64,000 nt of DNA from Thalassotalea euphylliae (GCF_003390395.1 NZ_QUOV01000001.1:930001-994000); one strand, 5' to 3'. Positions 36,140 through 45,425 are shown, counted from the first letter of the stretch. Notes: generated by a model from the letters alone, not told the origin. Translations and numbers: made by a program.

Positions 36140-37750
36140 GTGACTCGCACGATAGCCACTAGTACCATAGCCTCTGACACTTTAACGAAGTTGGCCTGTT
36201 CAGGTCCCCACGCGACGACTGTTCATAGTCGGTGGTCTTGGCTACTTTATGCAAGCTTGGTTGGCGCGGTCTTAGTGGCATCAATGAGTCATTGGCTAAG
36301 TGAGGTGCACAGCCAATTGTCACAGGCAGTTATCACGTCAACTACTATTGAGCTTGGCGGTGATGGCTGGAGCCTAGCAAATTCGGATCTAGCACAGTGG
36401 GGGATGGGCAATTTAGTTATCGCCCAATTTACCTTGATGTGTTTATGCATGCTAGTGGCTTGGTATTCTGTGCACGCATATCAGCAAAAAACTCAGCAAA
36501 AAGGTCAGCAAAATGCTTCCTTTGCCGCGAGTATGGCTCGCATTAGCTGGTTGATCTTGGCAGCGGGCATCTTAGCGCGGATTGTTTTACTGGGGGTTGA
36601 ACCATACACCTCAAACGATGTAGACCGTTATCTATTTGACGGTCGTATCGCACTGACTGGGTTAGACCCTTATCAAGTCAGCCATGATGATCCTGCGCTT
36701 GTTGAGCTTAGATCAATATGGCAGCCACCGGCTGAGCACGCCGCTTATCCAACACTTTATCCACCGTTAGCGTTGGCATTATTTAGCGTTGCTGCCAGTG
36801 TAGGGATCGACCACGCCCAATGGCTGTGGCAGTTGATGTTAACCTGCGCCAGCATTGCCTCGCTATGGCTAATGTTTTTACTGCTTAAAGCGCATAACAA
36901 GCTGGTACATTTACCGCTGATTGCATTATCTCCGATAGTCATTATCGAAACGGGTGCAGCCCTACATGTCGATGCCTTTTCAACGTTAGCGATAGTCGCT
37001 GCGCTTTATTGCTGGCAGCGTAACAAACTCGCATTAGCTGGTATTTTTATTGGGCTTGGGGTACTCATCAAAATATTGCCCTTGGTGCTGTTAATGCCGC
37101 TGGTGTTGGCTAACTTCTCGTTGCGCCGAGCGGTGACGATAGTTGCTAGTGCGATTGCTACGATTAGCCTCGGCTATGCGATTACCTTAGCATTAGGGCT
37201 ATACCCTGTTGGTAGTATCGGTGTGTTTTTTGAGAAATGGCGCTTTGCCGCACCGCTGTTTTCACTGTTAACACCGCTAGGCACACAGGGGTTCATTGCT
37301 GCGCTCGCAGGCGTTACCTTGAGCTTAATTGCCATTGTGGGTTACTTGGCTAGCCGTCAGCAAGCGAACGCTCAAAAGCCGGCAGCAAATAATGAGCAAA
37401 CTCTGCTTTCTAACGACTTAGTTAGCGCCTGTCAGCTTGCGCTCTTTATTCCATTATTTATTAGTCCAGTGCTATTTCCTTGGTACTTAATGCCATTGGC
37501 TGCACTCGTCGCATTAAAACCCAATCTTGCGTTATTGCTCATTCTTGGCGTTATGCCATTTACCTATGAAGTACTGGATCAGTTTGTTTGTTGCCAAATT
37601 TGGCAACCAGCGCAATGGCCTATCAATTTGTTGGCTGGTGCCTATCTCTTTGCATTGCTGAGTTTAATTTATGCCGGCGTCACAAGGTGGAAGAAACAAA
37701 CTATTACTGAGGGCGAACTTTCGTCGCCCCAAAAGAGGTTTTCATGTTAG
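36140..37750 (+). CDS. GT-C-like polytopic membrane glycosyltransferase
   Basis: About 536 residues from GTG 36140, 5 bp past the previous stop; the open frame also runs back into the GT2 gene, which is unlikely to be translated. About 12 membrane helices. The periplasmic loop after helix 2-3 has SNDVDRYLFDGRIALTGLDPYQ, the acidic motif of GT-C mannosyltransferase-like (DUF2029/GT87) enzymes that use polyprenyl-phosphate sugars. The last 7 bp overlap the next gene. Role in the pathway is inferred: adding sugar on the periplasmic side. Confidence 0.8.
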   Translation: MTRTIATSTIASDTLTKLACSGPHATTVHSRWSWLLYASLVGAVLVASMSHWLSEVHSQLSQAVITSTTIELGGDGWSLANSDLAQWGMGNLVIAQFTLMCLCMLVAWYSVHAYQQKTQQKGQQNASFAASMARISWLILAAGILARIVLLGVEPYTSNDVDRYLFDGRIALTGLDPYQVSHDDPALVELRSIWQPPAEHAAYPTLYPPLALALFSVAASVGIDHAQWLWQLMLTCASIASLWLMFLLLKAHNKLVHLPLIALSPIVIIETGAALHVDAFSTLAIVAALYCWQRNKLALAGIFIGLGVLIKILPLVLLMPLVLANFSLRRAVTIVASAIATISLGYAITLALGLYPVGSIGVFFEKWRFAAPLFSLLTPLGTQGFIAALAGVTLSLIAIVGYLASRQQANAQKPAANNEQTLLSNDLVSACQLALFIPLFISPVLFPWYLMPLAALVALKPNLALLLILGVMPFTYEVLDQFVCCQIWQPAQWPINLLAGAYLFALLSLIYAGVTRWKKQTITEGELSSPQKRFSC

Positions 37751-40080
37751 CTATAGTAAGTAAATATCATCATTGGTTACATGGTCAATGGCCTGACGCC
37801 AAAGTAGAAAAACTACCGGTAAGCCAAGCTAATGGCACAACTAATATTCCCGGTACCTATATTGTTGGTGACTTAACTGGCGTGCCATTGTTAAAGTTTT
37901 CTGCCGACACTGGTGCAAAAGCCGTTCAAGACATACTGGCCGATACCAGCTTCAGTAATCGCAAACATACAGCTGAAGTTGCTGATATCGTTATTATTGG
38001 TGGTGGTGTTAGTGGTTACTCGGCGGCAATTTCCGCCAAAGAAGCTGGGTTAAGCTTTAAGCTGATTGAAGCTAACGCACCGTTCTCAACCATCAATAAC
38101 TTTCCTCACGGTAAGCCGATTTATACCTACCCCACTGAGATGACGCCAAGTGGCAAGCTCCAATTTGGTCAAGAGGTCGTTGACAAAGAAAGCTTGTTAA
38201 CGAGCTTGCAAGCGGATGCTAAGCGTCATGATATCCAGCCTGAAATTGCTAATGTTACTCATATTGAACGCAAAGGCGGACACTTGCATGCAATGCTTGA
38301 CAGTGGCGAGCGTATTTCGGCACATCGCATTATTGTCGCTATTGGTCGCTCAGGTAATTACCGCAAGCTTAATGTGCCAGGCGAAACACTCGAAAAAGTC
38401 AGTAATCGTTTAATTGACCCGAGCCAATATCAAGGGAAAAAACTACTTGTGGTTGGCGGTGGTGATAGCGCCCTAGAAGCGGCAATCAGCTGCGCTAATT
38501 ATGATGCACAAGTAACGCTGTGCCATCGTCAAGCAGAGTTTTCGCGCCCCAAACCGGAAAATGTTGAGCAAGTGAACCAGTTGGTTGAGTCAGGCCAACT
38601 TGATTTAAAAATGTCAACTCAGGTGACTGAAATTACCGAGGATGCCGTTAACCTCACCAACAAAAAGGGCGAGCAACAAACCCTAGCCAATGATGAAGTG
38701 TTATTGGCGACAGGGCGCGAGGCTCCACTCGAATTTTTCCGCCGCAGTAAAATCCAAATTAGTGGTGAAAGCAGCTTTTCAGGTTGGTTAGCCTTTGCTT
38801 TGTTTATGCTAGCGATGTTTGCCCTGTATGACTGGAAAGGCTATGGCTTTGTGAACTCATTTTGGTCAACCTTTACCTTCCCAAATAACATGCCAGAGGT
38901 GATCAGTGGCCTTGGCAGTTGGTGGTCTAGCCAAGTTGAAGACAGGTCTACCTTGATCGGCACTATCGCCATGTCATTAAAAAGTCGATCCTTCTATTAC
39001 ACCTTTTTATATACCACTTTGATTGCCATATTTGGATGGCAGCGAATCCAACGTAGTAAAACCCCTTATGTGACGGTACAAACTAGTGTGCTGTTTACCA
39101 TTCAACTGTTTCCACTGTTTTTACTGCCGGAAATTATTCTCCCTTGGATTGGTTACAACGGCGGCTTTGATGCAGGTTGGGGCAAAGCGGTAGGCGATGC
39201 TTTATTCCCTTCATATATTTCAGCGCAAGACTTAGCTAATCACGTTTGGCCAGACTGGGGGCACCCACGAGCATACTGGCATGCCTACAGTTTTATCTTT
39301 GCGTGGCCACTTGGTGTATACACTGTCTTTACCGACCAGCCTCAGGTGGCTTGGTTGGCGATAGCCGTGGTGCAAACATTCGTGATCATTCCATTGATTG
39401 TTTACAAATGGGGTAAGGGCGCGTACTGCAGTTGGATTTGCTCTTGTGGTGCAATGGCTGAAACCATGGGCGATCAGCAGCGCCATAAAATGCCGCACGG
39501 CAAAAACTGGAACAAGCTGAATATGCTTGGCCAAGTTATCTTACTGGCGGCCTTTGTCATGCTATTTATTCGTATCTTGGGCTGGATTTACCCTGAAAGC
39601 TGGATGAATTCAATGTTCAACTTGCTTTTAAAAGGTGAGAACCAAAATTATGAGCTCGTCAATGCGTTTAGCTGGAAATGGGTCGTAGATACCTTTATGG
39701 CTGGGGTCCTAGGGTTTGGTTTGTACTTTAAATATTCTGGCCGTACTTGGTGTCGTTTTGCCTGTCCGCTTGCCGCGTTAATGCACATCTACGCGCGATT
39801 TAGCAAATTTGCGATTGCTGCTGACAAATCTAAGTGTATTAGCTGTAACCAATGTACAAGTCAATGTCATCAAGGTATTGATGTCATGGCGTTTGCGCAA
39901 AAGGGGAAGCCGATGGTTGACCCACAATGTGTTCGCTGCTCGGCGTGTGTACAAGTTTGTCCAACCGGTACATTGAGCTTTGCTGAAATTGATCGCACCA
40001 CCTCACAAGTTGTCAAAACCGGTAAGCTTGCTGCCAGCCGCGTACAAATGGCTGAAATTATTGAGGTTAAAAATGTATAA
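37744..40080 (+). CDS. fused FAD/NAD(P) oxidoreductase and NapH-like membrane ferredoxin
   Basis: 778 residues with an unusual fusion. Residues about 80-330 form a YpdA/thioredoxin-reductase-like flavoprotein: IVIIGGGVSGYSAAISA (FAD) and LLVVGGGDSALEAAISC (NAD(P)H, about 236). From about 345 several membrane helices follow, with NapH/CcoG-like SWICSCGAMAE and CRFACPLAALMH, then two 4Fe-4S sites, CISCNQCTSQC (about 697) and CVRCSACVQVC (about 729). A short 80-residue N-terminal part resembles the C-terminal tail of a flavoprotein. Such a protein could feed NAD(P)H electrons across or along the membrane, for example to the radical SAM enzyme; this is inference. It overlaps the GT-C gene by 7 bp. 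Confidence 0.85.
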   Translation: MLAIVSKYHHWLHGQWPDAKVEKLPVSQANGTTNIPGTYIVGDLTGVPLLKFSADTGAKAVQDILADTSFSNRKHTAEVADIVIIGGGVSGYSAAISAKEAGLSFKLIEANAPFSTINNFPHGKPIYTYPTEMTPSGKLQFGQEVVDKESLLTSLQADAKRHDIQPEIANVTHIERKGGHLHAMLDSGERISAHRIIVAIGRSGNYRKLNVPGETLEKVSNRLIDPSQYQGKKLLVVGGGDSALEAAISCANYDAQVTLCHRQAEFSRPKPENVEQVNQLVESGQLDLKMSTQVTEITEDAVNLTNKKGEQQTLANDEVLLATGREAPLEFFRRSKIQISGESSFSGWLAFALFMLAMFALYDWKGYGFVNSFWSTFTFPNNMPEVISGLGSWWSSQVEDRSTLIGTIAMSLKSRSFYYTFLYTTLIAIFGWQRIQRSKTPYVTVQTSVLFTIQLFPLFLLPEIILPWIGYNGGFDAGWGKAVGDALFPSYISAQDLANHVWPDWGHPRAYWHAYSFIFAWPLGVYTVFTDQPQVAWLAIAVVQTFVIIPLIVYKWGKGAYCSWICSCGAMAETMGDQQRHKMPHGKNWNKLNMLGQVILLAAFVMLFIRILGWIYPESWMNSMFNLLLKGENQNYELVNAFSWKWVVDTFMAGVLGFGLYFKYSGRTWCRFACPLAALMHIYARFSKFAIAADKSKCISCNQCTSQCHQGIDVMAFAQKGKPMVDPQCVRCSACVQVCPTGTLSFAEIDRTTSQVVKTGKLAASRVQMAEIIEVKNV

Positions 40081-40876
40081 AGGGTTTCGCGTTGCTGCGG
40101 TTATTCCGGCGCTAAACGAAGAACAGGCCATCGGTAAAGTGGTTAAAGAGTTAGTGCAGTTAACCTTTAATAGTGAGAGTGAGCAAGCGACTTCGGTGAT
40201 TGATCAAGTGGTGGTTTGTGATAATGGCTCTACTGATGCTACCGCAGCTAATGCTGAGGCGGCTGGTGCCCATGTCGTTAGGCAAGACCAGCCAGGCTAT
40301 GGTATTGCTTGCCTAACGGCGCTCGAATGGCTGGAACAACAGCAACTCAAGAACCTACAAAACAAGAAACAGCAAGCGTACGACATAATTCTGTTTGTCG
40401 ATGGCGATGACTCCTGTTTTATTGAGCAAGCAGAGCGACTATTGGCTGGTATTGCCAGTGGTGATGATATGGCGATTGGTTCTCGTACACTTGGGACGAT
40501 TGAACAAGGGGCGTTAACGCCGCCCCAGCTGTTTGGTAACTGGTTATCATCGCGATTAATTCGACTGTTCTGGCGTCAGCCAGTCACCGATTTAGGTCCG
40601 TTTCGCGCTATTCGTCAAAGCGCATTGAAACAATTAGCCATGGCAGATCAAACCTTTGGTTGGACCGTTGAAATGCAGGTTAAAGCGGCCATGCTGCAAC
40701 TTAAAACTAGTGAGTATCCAGTTGATTCTAAAGTCAGAATAGGACGATCAAAAATCAGTGGCACAGTTAAAGGCACTGTGCTGGCTGGCTTTGGCATTTT
40801 AACCATGATCGCGAGGTTGCGTTTATTTGGTTTTAGTGGTCCTGAGCTGTCGCCAACAAAAGAGAATACTCAGTAA
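40073..40876 (+). CDS. GT2 glycosyltransferase, dolichyl-phosphate-sugar-synthase-like
   Basis: 267 residues from ATG 40073, overlapping the preceding stop by 8 bp with GAGG upstream; the longer frame from 39980 is rejected. GT-A fold: VAAVIPALNEEQAIGKVVKELV, VVCDNGSTDATAANAEAAGA, GYGIACLTALEWL, VDGDDSC and LGPFRAIR, the pattern of DPM1-like transferases that load sugars onto polyprenyl phosphate. It would supply the donor for the GT-C enzyme two genes upstream. It lacks the C-terminal membrane helices of some relatives. Confidence 0.88.
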   Translation: MYKGFRVAAVIPALNEEQAIGKVVKELVQLTFNSESEQATSVIDQVVVCDNGSTDATAANAEAAGAHVVRQDQPGYGIACLTALEWLEQQQLKNLQNKKQQAYDIILFVDGDDSCFIEQAERLLAGIASGDDMAIGSRTLGTIEQGALTPPQLFGNWLSSRLIRLFWRQPVTDLGPFRAIRQSALKQLAMADQTFGWTVEMQVKAAMLQLKTSEYPVDSKVRIGRSKISGTVKGTVLAGFGILTMIARLRLFGFSGPELSPTKENTQ

Positions 40877-41871
40877 TGACAGTGCTCAATGCCGCTAAGC
40901 CCGCCCAAGCCAAACCACACCCAAACAAGCTTGATCGCTCTGCGCTTTTTGAAGTTATTTTTGGCTTGTTAGTCGCTTGCACCATGCTACTAGCTACTTT
41001 GGGCTACGATTTGTATCAAGCGCGCACCGCCAAGCCGATTGGTTACTGGCAGCTAAATCAAGAAGCTTTCGCGGCGGACAATACGAAAACCATAGCCCAT
41101 CAGTCTTGGCAGCAGTTACTGGCAAAATATGCTCGTTACTCTAATCAGTTATCGGCGACAGTATTCGATTACCGAGCAGTGAGCGAGCAAGATAAGCAAC
41201 AATTGAACGCTTATCTTCAGGCTTTGCAAGATATCGACCCGCGAACATTTAATCATCGTGAGCAATTTGCTTATTGGATCAATTTATACAATGCGCTGAC
41301 GGTAAAGCTTGTGCTCGATCACTACCCGATCGCCAGTATTCGCGAAATTCACCAACTGCCGTTTGATAGCCTAGGAGAAATTATTGGCCCTTGGGATATC
41401 AAAGTCGCTCAGGTAGCTGGGCAAGCGTTGAGTTTAAATCAAATTGAACACGGTATATTGCGCAGCATTTGGCAAGAACCAAGAGTGCATTACGTGATTA
41501 ATTGCGCTAGTCGCGGCTGTCCAAATTTACCTTTGCAAGTGATCACTGCAAACGAGTTGGAGCAGCAACTAAACACCGCAGCAAAAGCTTTTGTTAACCA
41601 CCCTAGAGCGGTGAACTTGGTTGGCAGCCAGCTTACCTTATCAAGTATTTATAATTGGTTCGGTGTTGACTTTGGCGAAGACCATAATGCACTGCTTGCT
41701 CACCTAATCCGTTATGCCGAACCAGAACTTGCCAGTGCACTAACGAAATTTAATGGCGATATTAACTATCAATATAACTGGCAACTTAATCAACCGATTG
41801 ACGCAGCTTTGAATACAGCAATGCAAAACCTAGATAAAACGACAATAGAGACCCAAGATGACAACAACTAA
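40876..41871 (+). CDS. DUF547 domain protein, membrane-anchored
   Basis: 331 residues. A single membrane helix (about 25-46, FEVIFGLLVACTMLLATLGYDLY) is followed by an extracytoplasmic DUF547 domain with REQFAYWINLYNALTVKLVLDHYP, HYVINCASRGCPNLP and LSSIYNWFGVDFG. DUF547 resembles a papain/transglutaminase-like fold (C and H present in CASRGCP region and nearby), but its activity is uncharacterised. The ATG overlaps the previous stop (TAATG). It commonly accompanies arsenosugar-type gene sets in marine bacteria as far as I recall; that point is from memory. Confidence 0.85.
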   Translation: MTVLNAAKPAQAKPHPNKLDRSALFEVIFGLLVACTMLLATLGYDLYQARTAKPIGYWQLNQEAFAADNTKTIAHQSWQQLLAKYARYSNQLSATVFDYRAVSEQDKQQLNAYLQALQDIDPRTFNHREQFAYWINLYNALTVKLVLDHYPIASIREIHQLPFDSLGEIIGPWDIKVAQVAGQALSLNQIEHGILRSIWQEPRVHYVINCASRGCPNLPLQVITANELEQQLNTAAKAFVNHPRAVNLVGSQLTLSSIYNWFGVDFGEDHNALLAHLIRYAEPELASALTKFNGDINYQYNWQLNQPIDAALNTAMQNLDKTTIETQDDNN

Positions 41872-42565
41872 TCCAAGCCTAGTGATTATGTGTAAGCGCC
41901 CCAAATTACATCAGGGCAAGCAACGCTTGGCACAAACCATAGGTGCTGATGCGGCATTTGATATTGCCCAGTTGTTGTTAGCTTGCGCTATTGAAGACGC
42001 TCAAGCTTGGTCGGGCAATGTCGTGTTAGCGGTTGCTCATCAAGAAGATTTAGCGTGGGGGCAGGCTTTAATTCGCCAAGCGAAAGAGCCGCAAGCTCAG
42101 GTGATTTATCAAGGCGGTGGTAACTTAGGCCAACGACTTAACCACATCGACAAACACTTGCGAAGTCAGGGCCATCAAAAGTTGGTCTTTATTGGTACCG
42201 ATGCGCCGATGCTCAGACAGGCACACTATGTTGGCTTGGCCGATATGCTAGCGAAAGACGATATTGTGCTTAATATGGCGGCCGATGGCGGTGTTGTCAT
42301 TATGTCAAATGCACAGCCTTGGCCCGATTTAACTAATCTGCCATGGAGTTCTTCATATTTAGGCGCATCACTGGCGGCTTGTTGCCATAGCTGGGGCTTG
42401 TCGGTTGGTTATCACACCCCAGGTTATGACATTGATGAAAAGTGCGATCTTATCACCTTGTATCGCGACTTAGCGGGCGAACAGCGACCTGCACGACAAA
42501 AACTATTGCAATACATAGCGACCATTTTAACGTTAGAAGAGAGTGACTCATGCACGACGCAGTAA
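41858..42565 (+). CDS. TIGR04282-family arsenosugar biosynthesis glycosyltransferase
   Basis: 235 residues. DUF2064/nucleotidyltransferase-like GT fold: SLVIMCKRPKLHQGKQRLAQTIG, VVLAVAHQEDLAWGQ, QGGGNLGQRLNHI and FIGTDAPMLRQAHY. This is the TIGR04282 family named for its association with arsenosugar genes, though individual activities are unproven. It overlaps DUF547 by 14 bp and the methyltransferase by 16 bp, so the genes are translationally coupled. Confidence 0.88.
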   Translation: MTTTNPSLVIMCKRPKLHQGKQRLAQTIGADAAFDIAQLLLACAIEDAQAWSGNVVLAVAHQEDLAWGQALIRQAKEPQAQVIYQGGGNLGQRLNHIDKHLRSQGHQKLVFIGTDAPMLRQAHYVGLADMLAKDDIVLNMAADGGVVIMSNAQPWPDLTNLPWSSSYLGASLAACCHSWGLSVGYHTPGYDIDEKCDLITLYRDLAGEQRPARQKLLQYIATILTLEESDSCTTQ

Positions 42566-43599
42566 AAGAATATTACGGTAAAACCCTACAATCGAGCGAG
42601 GATTTACAAACCAATGCGTGCTGTACAGACAGCAATTTAACTACCGATGTGAAGACCGTATTGGCGAACATTCACGATGAAGTATTGGCGAAATACTATG
42701 GCTGTGGGTTAGTGACGCCAGAGAGCCTAACGGATTGTCATATTCTCGATCTTGGCTGTGGCGCTGGCCGCGACTGTTATGCCTTGGCGCAAATGGTAGG
42801 TGAGCACGGTTTTGTCACGGGTGTTGATATGACTGAAGAGCAGCTAGCAGTGGCCAACAAACACTTGGCATATCATCAGCAAAAATTCGGTTATCAACAA
42901 GCAAATACTGAGTTTAAGCTAGGTTATATTGAAAAACTCGACCAGCTTGGTCTGGCTGAGAATAGTATTGATGTGATTGTTTCTAATTGTGTGATCAATT
43001 TGTCACCTGATAAAGAAGCTGTGCTTAAACAAGCTTATGCGCTGTTAAAAAATGGCGGTGAAATGTATTTTGCCGATGTTTATGCCGATCGCCGTATTCC
43101 TGAGCACCTGAAAAACGATCCACTACTTTATGGTGAGTGCCTCAGTGGCGCTCTGTATCAAGGGGACTTTATCGAATTAGCGAAACAGGTTGGCTTTGCC
43201 GATCCAAGACTAGTTGAGCGCCGAGAAATCACCATAGACAACCCTGAAATCATTGAGCGCGTGCAAGGTATTAAATTTCACTCTAATACCTACCGCTTGT
43301 TTAAAGCACCTGAGTTAGAGGCTAATCAGGAAGACTATGGCCTTTCAGTCGTTTATCAAGGCACTGTGGCTAGTCATCCAGACGCATTACAGCTAGATCA
43401 AGATAACTATTTTGCTAAAGGCGAAAAAATTAAGGTCAGCGGCAATACTTGGCAAATGCTAACGCACAGCCGGTTCAAGTCACACTTTGAATTTGTCGGT
43501 GACTTTAGCCAACATTTGGGGGCATTTACGCGCTCACCTTCATGTGCCACTGATCAGCCTAAAGCGAAAACAAGCACAACCACTTCAGGCTGCTGTTAA
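42550..43599 (+). CDS. arsM: arsenite S-adenosylmethionine methyltransferase (ArsM)
   Basis: 349 residues. Class I SAM fold with LDLGCGAGRDCYALAQMVG (about 66-84) and VTGVDMTEEQLAVA. Arsenic-binding cysteines match ArsM: VSNCVINLSPDK (about 146-157) and YGECLSGALY (about 195), plus an N-terminal NACCTD pair. The C-terminus ends in TSGCC and may also bind metalloid. It methylates As(III) stepwise to methyl- and dimethylarsenicals. Flanked by the TIGR04282 and radical SAM genes (TAATG overlap), so here it most likely feeds dimethylarsinite to arsenosugar synthesis rather than only to volatilisation. Confidence 0.93.
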   Translation: MHDAVKEYYGKTLQSSEDLQTNACCTDSNLTTDVKTVLANIHDEVLAKYYGCGLVTPESLTDCHILDLGCGAGRDCYALAQMVGEHGFVTGVDMTEEQLAVANKHLAYHQQKFGYQQANTEFKLGYIEKLDQLGLAENSIDVIVSNCVINLSPDKEAVLKQAYALLKNGGEMYFADVYADRRIPEHLKNDPLLYGECLSGALYQGDFIELAKQVGFADPRLVERREITIDNPEIIERVQGIKFHSNTYRLFKAPELEANQEDYGLSVVYQGTVASHPDALQLDQDNYFAKGEKIKVSGNTWQMLTHSRFKSHFEFVGDFSQHLGAFTRSPSCATDQPKAKTSTTTSGCC

Positions 43600-44516
43600 T
43601 GAACAAACAACATAGCGAAAGCTGGTATAAAACCCCTACGGGTGATGAGCGTGGTTATATTATCCCGCACGCGCTTGATGAGCTTTGGTTTCATACTGGC
43701 ACTCGCTGCAACCTCGAATGTAGTTTTTGCTTAGAAGGCTCAAGCCCAAGCAGTAAACGTCTGCAAGGGCCAAAACTGAGCGAGGTAAAACCTTTTATTG
43801 ATGAGGCACTTGCTTTAGGGGTTAAGCAGTTTTCTTTTACCGGTGGCGAGCCGTTTTTGCTCAAAGATATGATTGACATCTTAGCTTATGCTAGTCAGTT
43901 TCGACCTTGTTTAGTGCTCACCAACGGCACTACGCCACTGATTAAACGCTTACCAGCACTTCAAGACTTGGCAGAGAGTAGCGAATGTAAACACCCCATT
44001 TCGCTGCGCATCAGCTTAGACTCAGCCGAAAGCCAAAGCCATGATGCGGGGCGGGGGCAAGGCAATTTTGCATTAGCGATTAGTGGCTTAAAAAAACTAT
44101 ATCGAGCAGGCTTTAAAGTATCTGTGGCGCGACATATGTCGGCTGACGAAAATAGCGATCAAGTCACTAAGCAGTTTCAGGATTTATTTGCCTTAAATGG
44201 CTTACCTGAAGATCTCAATATTGTTGCTTTCCCAGACTTTTTACCCCCGGGTAGCATTGCTGATGTGCCACACATCAGTAGCCATTGTATGGTGCAGTAT
44301 CAAACCGAGCAACAGCGCAAAAATTACATGTGTAGCAATTCTAAAATGATCATCAAGAAAAATGATCAAATGCAGGTATACGCTTGCACCTTAGTGGATG
44401 ATGACGAGGATTATCACTTAGCCAATACGCTCAGCGATAGCATGAGCGCTCGTATTAGTATGAAACATCATAGGTGCTACAGCTGCTTTGCTCATGGCGC
44501 CAGCTGTAGTGAATAA
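43599..44516 (+). CDS. radical SAM protein, probable adenosyl transfer step of arsenosugar synthesis
   Basis: 305 residues. The [4Fe-4S] motif CNLECSFC (CX3CX2C, about 37-44) is followed by FSFTGGEPFLLKDM (GGE motif). Six cysteines in the C-terminal third (HCMV, MCSN, ACTL, RCYSC, SCSE) suggest auxiliary iron-sulfur clusters, as in SPASM/twitch proteins. In cyanobacteria, ArsS, a radical SAM enzyme, transfers the 5'-deoxyadenosyl group to dimethylarsinite. This protein is placed in the same genomic role between arsM and a phosphorylase, but it is not a clear ArsS by motif and may be a distinct enzyme. Confidence 0.8.
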   Translation: MNKQHSESWYKTPTGDERGYIIPHALDELWFHTGTRCNLECSFCLEGSSPSSKRLQGPKLSEVKPFIDEALALGVKQFSFTGGEPFLLKDMIDILAYASQFRPCLVLTNGTTPLIKRLPALQDLAESSECKHPISLRISLDSAESQSHDAGRGQGNFALAISGLKKLYRAGFKVSVARHMSADENSDQVTKQFQDLFALNGLPEDLNIVAFPDFLPPGSIADVPHISSHCMVQYQTEQQRKNYMCSNSKMIIKKNDQMQVYACTLVDDDEDYHLANTLSDSMSARISMKHHRCYSCFAHGASCSE

Positions 44517-44554
44517 CCTTATTTTTTTCGGAATTTAGTTGGGAGAATTATTAA

Positions 44555-45403
44555 ATGTTAGCAATTATCGGTGGCACAGGTATTTATCAAATCGATGGCT
44601 TAGCAGTAGAGCAGGAGCATGAGATTGATACGCCATTTGGTAAACCATCTGCTGCCATCAAGCAGGGCAGTTATCTGGGGCAAACGGTTTTTTTTCTGCC
44701 AAGACATGGCAATAGTCATCAACTATTGCCGAGTGAAGTCAATTATCAAGCAAATATTTGGGCGCTTAAGTCGCTTGGTGTTACTCAAATAGTGGGTTTT
44801 TCAGCTGTTGGTAGTTTGCAGCAGGAAATTGCGCCCGGCGACTTAGCCATTTGCGGGCAGTATTTTGATTTTATTAAAGGCAGCCGTGCCAAGAGCTTTT
44901 TTGGTAACGGCTTGGTTGCTCACGTATCAACCGCCGAGCCCAGCTGCAAACATTTAGCACAAGGTATCGTTGAGGCCGCTAATAACCTTGAGGTAACCAT
45001 CCACGACAACAAGACTTATGCTTGTGTTGATGGTCCTCGTCTTGGCAGTAAAGCGGAAAGTCTGTTTTTAAAAAATGCTGCTGCTTGCGATCTAGTGGGT
45101 ATGACAAATGTACCAGAAGCATTTTTGGCACGCGAAGCACAAATTTGCTATTGCACCATTGGCATCGCGACAGATTACGATTGTTGGCAAGATGACCCAA
45201 GCCAACATGTGAGTGTGGAGCAAGTGATCAGTCGTTATGGCGAGAGTTTAACAAAAGCAAAGTCGGTACTGGAGTCGTTTATTAAAACTCATCAGGCGGA
45301 TGAGTCATGCGGTTGTCGAAGCGCGTTGGCAAGCGCAGTGTTAACGCCAGAATCTGCGTTATCATCAGAGGCTAAAGCGTTATTAGCGGTGTTGAGCCGT
45401 TAA
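44555..45403 (+). CDS. MTA/purine-nucleoside phosphorylase-like enzyme
   Basis: 282 residues. PNP/MTAP fold: LAIIGGTGIYQIDGL, FFLPRHGNSHQLLPSEVNYQANIWAL, GFSAVGSLQQEIAPGD, CVDGPRLGSKAES and DLVGMTNVPEAFLAREAQICY. It is closest to 5'-methylthioadenosine phosphorylase, but the usual EGPRFST substrate loop reads DGPRLGS. It lies 38 bp after the radical SAM gene. In this context it would cleave adenine from 5'-deoxy-5'-dimethylarsinoyl-adenosine, releasing an arsenoribose phosphate; ordinary MTA salvage is the alternative. The C-terminus carries ESCGCR, and a strong terminator follows. Confidence 0.88.
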   Translation: MLAIIGGTGIYQIDGLAVEQEHEIDTPFGKPSAAIKQGSYLGQTVFFLPRHGNSHQLLPSEVNYQANIWALKSLGVTQIVGFSAVGSLQQEIAPGDLAICGQYFDFIKGSRAKSFFGNGLVAHVSTAEPSCKHLAQGIVEAANNLEVTIHDNKTYACVDGPRLGSKAESLFLKNAAACDLVGMTNVPEAFLAREAQICYCTIGIATDYDCWQDDPSQHVSVEQVISRYGESLTKAKSVLESFIKTHQADESCGCRSALASAVLTPESALSSEAKALLAVLSR

Positions 45404-45425
45404 CAACTCTTAGAAAGTCGAGTTG

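Noticed and set aside
39980..40072. Upstream extension of the GT2 gene into the flavo-ferredoxin gene
   Set aside because: The GT-A fold starts just after ATG 40073, which has a ribosome site and the usual coupling overlap.
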